Assembly (NCBI RefSeq): GCF_003586285.1
Contig: NZ_QUBR01000001.1
Location: forward strand, 2,045,580 to 2,109,579
DNA: 64,000 nt
From: Aeromicrobium endophyticum
Lineage (GTDB): Bacteria > Actinomycetota > Actinomycetes > Propionibacteriales > Nocardioidaceae
Direction of reading: 5' to 3'
The first letter of the stretch is position 1. Each line of letters begins with the position of its first letter. Below are positions 57,449-64,000 of this stretch, piece after piece. Below the pieces are notes generated by a model that was not told where the DNA came from, did not search any database, and was given only the letters and a program-made list of their open reading frames with translations. Position numbers and translations under genes: made by a program.

Positions 57449-58819
57449 GTGAGCGGTCTGCAAGAGGCTCAGCGACGCATGCACGACGGTGGCGTCCCCC
57501 AGCGGGCGATCGACGTCTTCTCGGCGTTCTACGACCAGCTCGAGCAGGGTGCGACGGGGATGATCCCTGAGAGCGAGGTCGATCCGCTCGTCGACATCGA
57601 CCGCGCCGACCAGATCGAGCTGAGCGACGAGGCGTGCCGCGAGGCGGCGGCCGTCACCGCGGTCATCAAGCTCAACGGCGGGCTCGGCACGTCGATGGGG
57701 CTCGACCGGGCCAAGACGCTCCTGCCGGTGCGCGACGACCTCACGTTCCTCGACGTCATCGCCGGCCAGGTGCTGTCGCTGCGCGACGAGCTCGACGTGA
57801 GGCTGCCGCTGCTGTTCATGAACAGCTTCCGCACCCGCGACGACACCCTCGCCGCGCTGCAGAGGTACGACACGCTGCCGGTCGGCGGCCTGCCCGTCGA
57901 CTTCCTGCAGAACCGCGAGCCCAAGCTGCGGGCCGACGACCTCGCCCCGGTCGACTGGCCGGCCGATCCGTCGCTCGAGTGGTGCCCTCCCGGCCACGGC
58001 GACCTCTACACCGCGCTCGACGTGTCAGGCATCCTCGACACCCTGCTGGCCGAGGGCTACCGCTACGCGACGGTGTCCAACGCCGACAACCTCGGCGCCG
58101 CGCCGGACGCTCGCATGATGGGCTGGTTCGCCGCCTCCGGGGCGCCGTACGCCGCCGAGGTGTGCCGGCGCACGCCCGCCGACGTGAAGGGCGGCCATAT
58201 CGTGGTGCGCAAGAGCGACGGCCGGCTGGTGCTGCGCGAGACGGCGCAGACGCCCGACCCCGACGCGGCTGCTGCGGCCGATCCCGACCGTCACCGCTAC
58301 TTCCACACCAACAACCTCTGGTTCGACCTGCAGGTGGTGCGGCGCACGCTCGACGAGCGTGAGGGCGTCCTCGGGCTGCCGCTCATCCGCAACGCCAAGA
58401 CCGTCGACCCGACCGATCCCACCTCGACGAAGGTCGTCCAGATCGAGTCGGCCATGGGCGCGGCGGTCGAGGTGTTCGACGGCGCGACGGCGATCGAGGT
58501 CGACCGGTCGCGCTTCCTGCCGGTCAAGACCACCAACGACCTGCTGCTGCTGCGCTCCGACGTCTACGAGATCGGCGACGACTTCCGGGTGCGCTCGCGG
58601 GTCGCGTCGGTGCCGCTGGTCGGTCTCGACCGGCGTCACTTCACGACGATCTCCGACTTCGACGCCCGCCTGCCGAGCCCGCCGTCGCTGGTCGAGGCGC
58701 GTTCGCTGCGGGTCGAGGGTGACTGGCACTTCGGCCCCGACGTGGTCGTCCGGGGTGACGTGTCGCTCGACGACACGGGTGAGGCCCAGACGGTGGCTGC
58801 GGGCACGACGTTAGGCTGA
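57449..58819 (+). CDS. Eukaryotic-type UTP-glucose-1-phosphate uridylyltransferase
   Basis: A 456-residue enzyme of the UDPGP (PF01704-type) family making UDP-glucose. The nucleotide loop is VIKLNGGLGTSMGLDRAK, the metal/uridine region VSNADNLGAAPD, with FHTNNLWFDLQ and FLPVKTTNDLLLL later. This family is mainly eukaryotic; most bacteria use the unrelated GalU. GTG 57449 is preceded by GGGAGGA; ATG 57425 is an in-frame alternative. The usual actinobacterial order is galU-glp, so here the UGPase stands where galU is expected. It is followed after 5 bp by moeA/glp. Confidence 0.9.
   Translation: MSGLQEAQRRMHDGGVPQRAIDVFSAFYDQLEQGATGMIPESEVDPLVDIDRADQIELSDEACREAAAVTAVIKLNGGLGTSMGLDRAKTLLPVRDDLTFLDVIAGQVLSLRDELDVRLPLLFMNSFRTRDDTLAALQRYDTLPVGGLPVDFLQNREPKLRADDLAPVDWPADPSLEWCPPGHGDLYTALDVSGILDTLLAEGYRYATVSNADNLGAAPDARMMGWFAASGAPYAAEVCRRTPADVKGGHIVVRKSDGRLVLRETAQTPDPDAAAAADPDRHRYFHTNNLWFDLQVVRRTLDEREGVLGLPLIRNAKTVDPTDPTSTKVVQIESAMGAAVEVFDGATAIEVDRSRFLPVKTTNDLLLLRSDVYEIGDDFRVRSRVASVPLVGLDRRHFTTISDFDARLPSPPSLVEARSLRVEGDWHFGPDVVVRGDVSLDDTGEAQTVAAGTTLG
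58812..58817 (+). promoter_or_regulatory. -10 box of moeA/glp
   Basis: TAGGCT lies inside the UGPase gene end and finishes 7 bp before the ATG at 58825, so an internal leaderless promoter is likely. Confidence 0.4.
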
Positions 58820-58824
58820 TCGAC

Positions 58825-60381
58825 ATGTCGACAGGAGAGACGGGCCCGGGATCGGAGCAGGAGATGCTGCCGATGGGTCCCGACGCTCCCCGCCGCACCG
58901 CCGGCGACGAAGAGCTCACGGCACCCGTCGAGCCCACTCCACAGCCCGAGCCGACCCCGCCGGCCGAGCCGACCCGCCCGCCCGAGCCGACCCCGCCGGC
59001 CGAGCCGACCCCGCCGGCTGAGCCTGTCGAAGCTCGCCGTCCGCCGGCCGAGCCCACCCGCTCGGCTGAGCCGATCCCGCCGGCCGAGCCTGCCGAGACC
59101 GCCCGTCCCGCCGAGCCGGCGCGCCAGCCCCGCATGCGCGCCGCGAGCATCCCCGACGGCATGCTGACCGTCGAGGACCACCTCGAGAAGATCCTGCGCG
59201 GCATCGGGCCCCTCGCCGCCTACGACCAGCCGCTGGTCGAGTCGCTCGGCCTGCCGCTGCACGAGGCGTTCGTGGCGCCGATGGATCTCCCGCTGTTCGA
59301 CAACTCCGCGATGGACGGCTACGCCGTGCGCGCCGAGGACATCGCCAGCGCGTCGCGCGAGCGTCCGGTGACGCTGCCGGTCGTCGGCGAGATCTCGGCC
59401 GGCTCGGCGCGACCCTTCGCCATCAGCGCCGGCACGGCGGTCAAGATCATGACGGGCGCGCCGATTCCTCGAGGCGCCGACTCCGTGGTGCCGTACGAGC
59501 AGACCGACCGCGGCAACGCCCGCGTGCAGGTGTTCGCGCCCACCACCATCGGCCAGCGCATCCGTCCCAAGGGCGACGACGTCACCGCCGGCGACACCGT
59601 GCTGGCCGAGGGCACGGTGCTCGGCCCGCGGGAGATCGGGCTGCTGGCGGCGCTCGGCGCCCCGCGCGTCAAGGCGCGTCCGCGTCCGCGCGTCGTCGTC
59701 ATCTCCACGGGCAGCGAGCTGCGCGAGCCGGGCACGCACCTCGACTACGACTCGATCAACGACGGCAACAGCTACATGCTGGCCGCGGCGGTGCGCGAGG
59801 CCGGGGCCATCTGCTACCGCGTGGGCGCCGTCGACGACAACCCGCGCACCTTCCAGAAGGTGCTCTCCGAGCAGCTGGTGCGGGCCGATCTGGTGGTCAC
59901 CAGCGGCGGCATCAGCAAGGGCGACCATGACGTCGTCAAGCAGACGCTCTCGGCACTCGGCACGGTCGAGTTCAACGAGGTCGCGATGCAGCCCGGCAAG
60001 CCGCAGGGCTTCGGCAAGGTCTTCGACGAGCAGACGCCCATCATCACGCTGCCGGGCAATGCCGTCTCGGCGTACGTGTCGTTCGAGGTGTTCGTGCTGC
60101 CGGCGATCCGCCGCATGATGGGCCGCACGCCCTACCGCCGTCCGATGGTGCACGCCGTGCTGGCCTCCGACCTGCAGTCGCGGCCGGGCGTGCGCCAGTA
60201 CGTCCGCGCGGTCTTCGAGGTCACGCACCGCGGCGCCAAGGTGACGCCGCTGACAGGTGCGGGGTCGCACATGGTCGGCACGCTGGCCCAGGCCAATGCG
60301 CTGATCATCGTCGGCGAGGACCAGACCGCCCTCAATTTGGGCGACACGGTCCGCACCCTCGTGCTCGACAGGCCGTTCTGA
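58825..60381 (+). CDS. moeA: MoeA/gephyrin-like protein (probable Glp) with long Pro-rich N-terminal extension
   Basis: A 518-residue protein. Residues ~105-518 are Moe[64 protein letters not shown] and [13 protein letters not shown], so the molybdopterin machinery looks intact. The first ~100 residues are an EPTPPA-type repeat, not present in ordinary MoeA. In Corynebacterium a gephyrin-like Glp bound to the membrane receptor GlpR acts in division; the same neighbour (sepX/glpR) lies downstream here, so this copy may be Glp. It overlaps moaC by one base. Confidence 0.9.
   Translation: MSTGETGPGSEQEMLPMGPDAPRRTAGDEELTAPVEPTPQPEPTPPAEPTRPPEPTPPAEPTPPAEPVEARRPPAEPTRSAEPIPPAEPAETARPAEPARQPRMRAASIPDGMLTVEDHLEKILRGIGPLAAYDQPLVESLGLPLHEAFVAPMDLPLFDNSAMDGYAVRAEDIASASRERPVTLPVVGEISAGSARPFAISAGTAVKIMTGAPIPRGADSVVPYEQTDRGNARVQVFAPTTIGQRIRPKGDDVTAGDTVLAEGTVLGPREIGLLAALGAPRVKARPRPRVVVISTGSELREPGTHLDYDSINDGNSYMLAAAVREAGAICYRVGAVDDNPRTFQKVLSEQLVRADLVVTSGGISKGDHDVVKQTLSALGTVEFNEVAMQPGKPQGFGKVFDEQTPIITLPGNAVSAYVSFEVFVLPAIRRMMGRTPYRRPMVHAVLASDLQSRPGVRQYVRAVFEVTHRGAKVTPLTGAGSHMVGTLAQANALIIVGEDQTALNLGDTVRTLVLDRPF
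58930..59100 (+). repeat. Tandem GAGCCGACCCCGCCGGCC-type repeat in moeA
   Basis: An 18-bp unit coding for EPTPPA is repeated imperfectly several times. Units differ by a few bases, and one variant carries GAGCCTGTCGAAG (59020-59032), a motif of widespread dispersed repeats. Copy number is likely to vary between strains. Confidence 0.75.
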
Positions 60382-60851
60382 TGGCCGACGGCCTGACGCA
60401 CGTCGACGAGTCGGGCGCGGCCCGCATGGTCGACGTCACCGCGAAGGCCGTCACCGCCCGCACTGCCACGGCCCGCGGACGGGTCGAGGTCAGCGGCCAG
60501 GTGGTGGCGCTGCTGCGCGGAGAGGGCGTGCCCAAGGGCGATGCCCTGGCCGTCGCTCGCATCGCCGGCATCATGGCCACCAAGCGCACCCCCGACCTGA
60601 TCCCGCTGTGCCACCCGTTGGCGATCGGCGGAGTCGAGGTGCAGCTCGAGGTCGTCGACGACGGTGTCCGCATCGAGGCGACGGTGCGCACGGCCGACCG
60701 CACCGGCGTCGAGATGGAGGCGCTCACCGCCGTCAGCGTCGCGGCGCTCACGGTCGTCGACATGGTCAAGGCCGTCGACAAGCTCGCCCGCATCAGCGAC
60801 ATCGAGGTCGTGGCCAAGTCGGGCGGCAAGAGCGGCGACTGGACCCGCTGA
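60381..60851 (+). CDS. moaC: Cyclic pyranopterin monophosphate synthase MoaC
   Basis: A 156-residue enzyme of the second step in molybdenum cofactor synthesis. [16 protein letters not shown], the diagnostic [14 protein letters not shown], and [23 protein letters not shown] are all present, including the catalytic histidine and lysine region. It overlaps moeA (TGATG) and mog (TGATG), so the three are translated together. Confidence 0.96.
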   Translation: MADGLTHVDESGAARMVDVTAKAVTARTATARGRVEVSGQVVALLRGEGVPKGDALAVARIAGIMATKRTPDLIPLCHPLAIGGVEVQLEVVDDGVRIEATVRTADRTGVEMEALTAVSVAALTVVDMVKAVDKLARISDIEVVAKSGGKSGDWTR

Positions 60852-61348
60852 TGTCGTCGCCCCTGCGTGCCGCGGTGATCGTGGCGTCCAACCGAGCCGC
60901 CGACGGCGTGTACGCCGACGAGACCGGTCCCCTCATCGTCGAGGCGTTGCGCGGCTGGGGCTTCGAGGTCGGCGAGCCCGTCGTGGTGCACGACGGCGAT
61001 CCGGTCGGCGTGGCGCTGGGCGAGGCGCTGGCAGCGGGCGTCGCGGTGGTGCTGACGACCGGCGGCACCGGCATCAACCCCACCGACCGCACTCCCGAGG
61101 CCACGCGGCCCCACCTCGACCGCGAGCTGCCGGGCGTCGCCGAGGCGCTACGCACCGAGGGAGTCGCGAAGGGCGTCCCGACCGCCGTCCTGTCGCGCGG
61201 GCTGGCCGGGGTCGCCGGGTCGGCGATCGTCGTCAACCTCCCGGGCTCGCGGGGTGGGGTCAAGGACGGGCTCGCGGTGCTCGCGCACGTCCTGCCGCAC
61301 GCGGTCGACCAGCTGCGCGGCGGCGACCACGTGGCGGGCGCGTCATGA
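60851..61348 (+). CDS. mog: Molybdopterin adenylyltransferase / MoaB-Mog family
   Basis: A 165-residue MogA/MoaB protein. ASNRAADGVYADETGPLI is the start, LTTGGTGINPTDRTPEAT the substrate loop with the catalytic aspartate, and LSRGLAGVAGSAIVVNLPGSRGG the C-terminal loop (given as joined motifs). It activates molybdopterin by adenylation before metal insertion. The ATG overlaps the moaC stop by one base. Confidence 0.93.
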   Translation: MSSPLRAAVIVASNRAADGVYADETGPLIVEALRGWGFEVGEPVVVHDGDPVGVALGEALAAGVAVVLTTGGTGINPTDRTPEATRPHLDRELPGVAEALRTEGVAKGVPTAVLSRGLAGVAGSAIVVNLPGSRGGVKDGLAVLAHVLPHAVDQLRGGDHVAGAS

Positions 61349-61358
61349 GGGGTGCGGC

Positions 61359-61970
61359 CTGAGCGCCGGGTGGCCGGTCACGCTGCGGCACGGATCGGTC
61401 GGGGTGCGCCCCCTGAGGCGTCGCGACGCCCGCACGTGGGCGCGGTTGCGGGCCGACAACGCGAGCTGGCTCGGCCCGTGGGAGGCCACGCTGCCGCCCG
61501 AGGCCGGCCCTGCCGCCACCTCGTACGTCGGGATGATCGGCACCCTGCGGCGGCGGGCTCGTCAGGGACACGCGATGCCGTTCGCGGTGACCTGGGACGA
61601 CGAGGTGGTCGGGATGCTCACCGTCAGCGGCATCACGTGGGGCTCCGCGCGGTGGGCGAGCCTCGGCTACTGGGTCTCGCAGAGCCACGCCGGCCGCGGC
61701 GTGACGCCCACGGCCGTCGCGCTGGTGTGCGACCACCTGCTCACCACGGTCGGCCTGCACCGTGTCGAGATCTCGATCCGTCCCGAGAACGCCGCCAGCC
61801 TGCGCGTCGTGGCCAAGCTGGGCTTCACCGAGGTGGGTCTGGCCCGCGGGTTCCTGCACATCGCCGGCCACTGGCGCGACCACCGGGTCTTCCAGGTGCT
61901 GGCCGAGGACGTCCCCGACAGCCTCGTGACACGCCTCGACCGGCGTGGCGGGGACGGCACCGGCGGCTAG
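61359..61970 (+). CDS. GNAT-family N-acetyltransferase (RimJ-like), probable CTG start
   Basis: A 203-residue acetyltransferase: GVRPLRRRDARTWARLR, WEATLPPEAGPAATS, GYWVSQSHAGRGVTPTAVAL (acetyl-CoA loop) and ISIRPENAASLRVVAKLGF. Homologues usually begin with a xxGWPVTLxxG segment, and here the only codon giving it is CTG at 61359, with AGGGG six bases upstream at the ideal distance. The in-frame GTG at 61404 would remove it. The gene lies between the molybdenum cofactor genes and sepX/glpR, as in other actinobacteria. Confidence 0.85.
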   Translation: MSAGWPVTLRHGSVGVRPLRRRDARTWARLRADNASWLGPWEATLPPEAGPAATSYVGMIGTLRRRARQGHAMPFAVTWDDEVVGMLTVSGITWGSARWASLGYWVSQSHAGRGVTPTAVALVCDHLLTTVGLHRVEISIRPENAASLRVVAKLGFTEVGLARGFLHIAGHWRDHRVFQVLAEDVPDSLVTRLDRRGGDGTGG

Positions 61971-62039
61971 TCCCAGCCGTCACACAAGTTCTCAGGCGAC
62001 ACACGGCCCGGCGTGCCGGACAACGCCACGCTGACCGCC

Positions 62040-62045
62040 TACCGT
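62040..62045 (+). promoter_or_regulatory. -10 box of sepX/glpR
   Basis: TACCGT ends 7 bp before the GTG at 62053, predicting a leaderless mRNA. Confidence 0.4.
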
Positions 62046-62052
62046 TTCCATC

Positions 62053-62994
62053 GTGGGTTCCAGCAGTGGTCTGATCATCGCGTTCGTCGTGGTCGTGTGG
62101 GCGGCGTACGTCATCCCGCTGGTCCTGCGCCGGTACGACGAGGCCACCAAGAACGCGTCGGTCGAGACCACCGGCTCGCTCAGCCGGGTCATCAACCGTG
62201 CGTCTCGCCAGCAGGCTCCCGAGGCCACCGCGACCGAGCCGGTGCCGGCGGCGCAGACGTCTCCTGCCGCGTCCACCGTCCAGGCTTCGCGTCCCGCGGC
62301 CCGGGCCGCCGACCGTCCGGCTGCCCGCCGTGCCGCAGCGCGCCGTCGTCGCACCCTCCTGTCGCTCCTGCTCCTCACCGCCGTGGTCGGCGGGGTCGCC
62401 GCCTTCGGCGTCATCGCCACGTACTGGATCGCCGCGCCGGTCGCGCTCGTGGTGGCGTGGCTCGTCGCCTGCCGCGTCCAGGTGCGGGGCGAGCGCGGCA
62501 TGGCTGGTGCCGGCCGCACCCGTGCGGTGCTGCGCCGCATCAAGCTGCCGAAGGTCGACCTCTCGCGTGCCGACCGCGCGCCCCGCGCCACGGCGAAGAT
62601 CAAGGCCAAGAGCAAGACCAAGCGGCCGCAGCGTGCCGCCGCCTCGACCTCGGCCGCCGTCGAGGAAGACACGATCATCGTGTCCGGCCAGTTCGAGGAC
62701 ATCGACCCGGGCCGCAAGCACGTCATGGAGCAGACTGAGCTCGAGGTCGACGCCCTCGACGACAAGATCGTCATCGCGGTGCCCTCCATCTCGACGTCCG
62801 GCGAGGCCCTCTGGGACCCCCTGCCGGTCACGCTGCCGACCTACGTCACCAAGCCCCGCGCCGGCCGCACCGTGCGCACGATCGACTTCTCGCAGCCCCA
62901 CACGTGGACGTCCGGACACATCGAGGGCGAGGACGTCGAGCTGCCCAAGCGCGCCGACGACGCCAGCGAGCACCGCCGCGCAGTCGGCGACTGA
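62053..62994 (+). CDS. sepX: Divisome membrane protein SepX/GlpR
   Basis: A 313-residue protein. The N-terminal helix GLIIAFVVVVWAAYVIPLVLRR plus YDEA is characteristic of SepX/GlpR, known to bind the gephyrin-like Glp in Corynebacterium and to stabilise division septa in Streptomyces. A second hydrophobic hairpin lies at about 100-140 (LLSLLLLTAVVGGVAAFG). The C-terminal 170 residues are Lys/Ala-rich then acidic and may be disordered. It sits in the usual order after moeA/glp and the GNAT gene. Confidence 0.82.
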   Translation: MGSSSGLIIAFVVVVWAAYVIPLVLRRYDEATKNASVETTGSLSRVINRASRQQAPEATATEPVPAAQTSPAASTVQASRPAARAADRPAARRAAARRRRTLLSLLLLTAVVGGVAAFGVIATYWIAAPVALVVAWLVACRVQVRGERGMAGAGRTRAVLRRIKLPKVDLSRADRAPRATAKIKAKSKTKRPQRAAASTSAAVEEDTIIVSGQFEDIDPGRKHVMEQTELEVDALDDKIVIAVPSISTSGEALWDPLPVTLPTYVTKPRAGRTVRTIDFSQPHTWTSGHIEGEDVELPKRADDASEHRRAVGD

Positions 62995-63003
62995 GCCACC
63001 TGA

Positions 63004-63009
63004 TAAAGT
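63004..63009 (+). promoter_or_regulatory. -10 box of tRNA-Ala
   Basis: TAAAGT in TGATAAAGTT lies 45 bp before the tRNA and is the only good -10 box in the gap. Confidence 0.4.
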
Positions 63010-63015
63010 TGCGGA

Positions 63016-63052
63016 GCACTCGCTCGCGAGTGCGACCCCCTGGTCGGGGTCG
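63016..63052 (+). other. Two hairpins in the tRNA-Ala leader
   Basis: GCACTCGC/GCGAGTGC (63016-63033, 2-base loop) and GACCCC/GGGGTC (63034-63051) form stems ending next to the tRNA 5' end. They could guide 5' processing or stop upstream transcription. Confidence 0.45.
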
Positions 63053-63053
63053 A

Positions 63054-63129
63054 GGGGCATTGGCGCAGTTGGTAGCGCGCTTCGTTCGCATCGAAGAGGT
63101 CAGGAGTTCGAATCTCCTATGCTCCACCA
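63054..63129 (+). tRNA. tRNA-Ala (CGC anticodon)
   Basis: A 76-nt cloverleaf: acceptor GGGGCAT pairs with ATGCTCC (one G-U), anticodon stem CTTCG/CGAAG with loop TTCGCAT (anticodon CGC, reading GCG), and T arm AGGAGTTCGAATCTCCT. Discriminator A and an encoded CCA end are present (63126-63129). Confidence 0.95.
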
Positions 63130-63164
63130 CCGGGCCTGCACGCCGGCCCAGCAGCGATGACTCC

Positions 63165-63206
63165 ACCGCCCGCCAGGCTCACCTGGCGGGCGGTCTGCTG
63201 TCGTCC
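63165..63206 (+). terminator. Terminator after tRNA-Ala
   Basis: A perfect 13-bp stem (ACCGCCCGCCAGG, 63165-63177, with its complement at 63182-63194) around a 4-base loop, then TCTGCTGTCGTCC. The tail is only weakly T-rich. Confidence 0.65.
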
Positions 63207-63240
63207 GCCACCGCCCGTACGGGAAGGTGAGTCACGCGCG

Positions 63241-63801
63241 ATGGACGTGCTGGTGGGTCGCGGCCGCATTCGCCACGCGTGGACGGTCCTGCTGATCCCG
63301 CCGGCGGCCCTGGCCGTCCTCGGCCTCGCCATCGGGCTCGCGCTGTCGGTCGGCGACCGCGAGGTGACGCCGTTGACCGGGGTTGCCTTCGGCCTCGTGG
63401 GCTTGGCGGTCGGGAGCGCTGTCAGCCTCGTCATGATCTCGCTCTGGCTCGTGTCCGCTGCGCGCGTCTCGTACTACGTGTCGGGCAGCCGCATCGTGGT
63501 GCAACGCGGACGAAGGGTCGTGGCGTCGGTCGACGTGGCCACCGTCGCACGGGTCGAGATCGTCGGGCGAGCGACGACACGGGGGTTCTTCATCGGGTTC
63601 GGGGGGTTCTGGTCGCTCCTGTCCGACCTGCCGCTCGTCGCCTGCACGACCGACGACTCGCGGTGGAGCATCCTGACCGATGCGCTGCCCAGCATCCTGA
63701 TCGTGGGCGACGACGAGCTCCGCGCGTTCGCGACGGCTCTCTCCGATGCCCTGCTGCGCGGCGTCGGCGAGCCGCGCACGCTGAGGTCGCTCATCTCGTA
63801 G
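63241..63801 (+). CDS. Membrane protein with PH-like domain, function unknown
   Basis: A 186-residue protein: two hydrophobic segments (about residues 15-37 and 50-75) then a soluble domain with YYVSGSRIVVQRGRRVVASV, DVATVARVEIVG and a terminal helix (DELRAFATALSDALL). This layout resembles small bacterial PH-domain (bPH) membrane proteins. Start ATG 63241 with GGAAGGTGA upstream. No partner gene gives a function. Confidence 0.6.
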   Translation: MDVLVGRGRIRHAWTVLLIPPAALAVLGLAIGLALSVGDREVTPLTGVAFGLVGLAVGSAVSLVMISLWLVSAARVSYYVSGSRIVVQRGRRVVASVDVATVARVEIVGRATTRGFFIGFGGFWSLLSDLPLVACTTDDSRWSILTDALPSILIVGDDELRAFATALSDALLRGVGEPRTLRSLIS

Positions 63802-63825
63802 TCGAGGCGAGGCGGGCAGCAACGC

Positions 63826-64000
63826 TCAGTTCCAGCTGCGGCGACGGCGCCGGACGAGGCGCACGACGAGCAGACCCACGGCCGCGATCGCGGCCCAGGG
63901 GAGCAGCACCCCGACGACCTCGACACCGCGGTTGACCGCGCCGACCAGACCGTTCCAGCCGTCGCGCAGGCCGCCGGTGAATCCGCCGGGCTCGACGGAG
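63826..64000 (-). CDS. C-terminal part of a DUF4349-like membrane protein, partial
   Basis: The last 57 codons of a gene entering from the right edge. GGLRDGWNGLVGAVNRGVEV is followed by a hydrophobic segment (VVGVLLPWAAIAAVGLLVV) and a basic end (RLVRRRRRSWN). The WNGLV segment before one C-terminal helix fits DUF4349 proteins, but the main domain is outside the window. Confidence 0.5.
   Translation of the reverse strand, partial: SVEPGGFTGGLRDGWNGLVGAVNRGVEVVGVLLPWAAIAAVGLLVVRLVRRRRRSWN

Noticed and set aside
61345..61362. 5-codon ORF between mog and the GNAT gene
   Set aside because: Trivial length; noted only because its stop overlaps the CTG start.

Overview
High-GC (about 70%) chromosomal segment of an actinobacterium, most likely Nocardioidaceae (Aeromicrobium/Nocardioides-like). 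The signs are strong G/C third-position bias, many GTG starts, TANNNT -10 boxes placed 6-7 bp before start codons (leaderless transcripts), an IdeR with DtxR-type metal ligands, mutA-mutB-meaB, a fused RmlC-RmlD, DUF3027 and DUF2530 proteins, and a Glp-SepX/GlpR divisome cluster. The genus is inference. No phage, transposase, integrase, CRISPR array or rRNA was seen. No stretch longer than about 300 bp lacks a gene; the largest gaps are 19370-19605 and 49312-49531.

Layout. 1-5.8 kb: edge of a Wzz-like gene, ECF sigma factor, solitary MazF-like toxin overlapping a YihY membrane protein, cold-shock protein, VOC protein, MFS protein and DUF3027 protein. 5.8-12.7 kb: DHA2 drug exporter, DUF2530 protein, membrane-anchored beta-propeller, NCS2 purine permease, gamma carbonic anhydrase, SerC. 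12.7-19.4 kb: propionate/methylmalonyl-CoA operon mutA-(28-codon linker ORF)-mutB-meaB, F420/NADP reductase-like protein, transglutaminase-like protein. 19.6-29.3 kb: envelope carbohydrate region with a secreted protein, a 1156-residue glycosyltransferase and dTDP-rhamnose genes rmlA, rmlB and fused rmlCD, interrupted by citrate synthase and pdxH. 29.3-36.4 kb: DedA, HxlR regulator with divergent MFS-thioesterase operon, second MFS, second thioesterase, photolyase. 36.4-44.9 kb: IdeR, a DUF559 nuclease-like gene bracketed by two copies of a ~100-bp structured repeat, CFA-type methyltransferase with DUF1295 protein, PGPGW membrane protein, subtilase, flavin disulfide reductase, topoisomerase IB. 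44.9-49.3 kb: tightly packed operon of PLP decarboxylase, membrane GGDEF-EAL protein and a GNAT-fold protein resembling autoinducer synthases. 49.5-56.8 kb: tRNA-Arg, secreted esterase, HAD phosphatase, epimerase, MscL, SAF/CpaB-like and FmdB proteins, paired CNNM/CBS proteins. 56.8-64 kb: 5-FTHF cyclo-ligase, eukaryotic-type UGPase, moeA/glp, moaC, mog, GNAT, sepX/glpR, tRNA-Ala, a membrane protein and the tail of a DUF4349-like gene.

How the parts work together. The Wzz-like protein, giant glycosyltransferase, Rml enzymes and UGPase feed nucleotide sugars into rhamnose-containing wall or surface polysaccharide. MutAB with MeaB interconverts methylmalonyl-CoA and succinyl-CoA, feeding the TCA cycle that the nearby citrate synthase enters. 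MoeA/Glp with SepX/GlpR links a molybdenum-cofactor-type protein to division. The decarboxylase/GGDEF-EAL/GNAT operon is the most intriguing candidate for an undescribed signalling system. Other unusual signals are the repeat-bracketed nuclease gene, long palindromes lying exactly between convergent genes, and small ORFs joined to the next gene by ATGA or GTGA overlaps.
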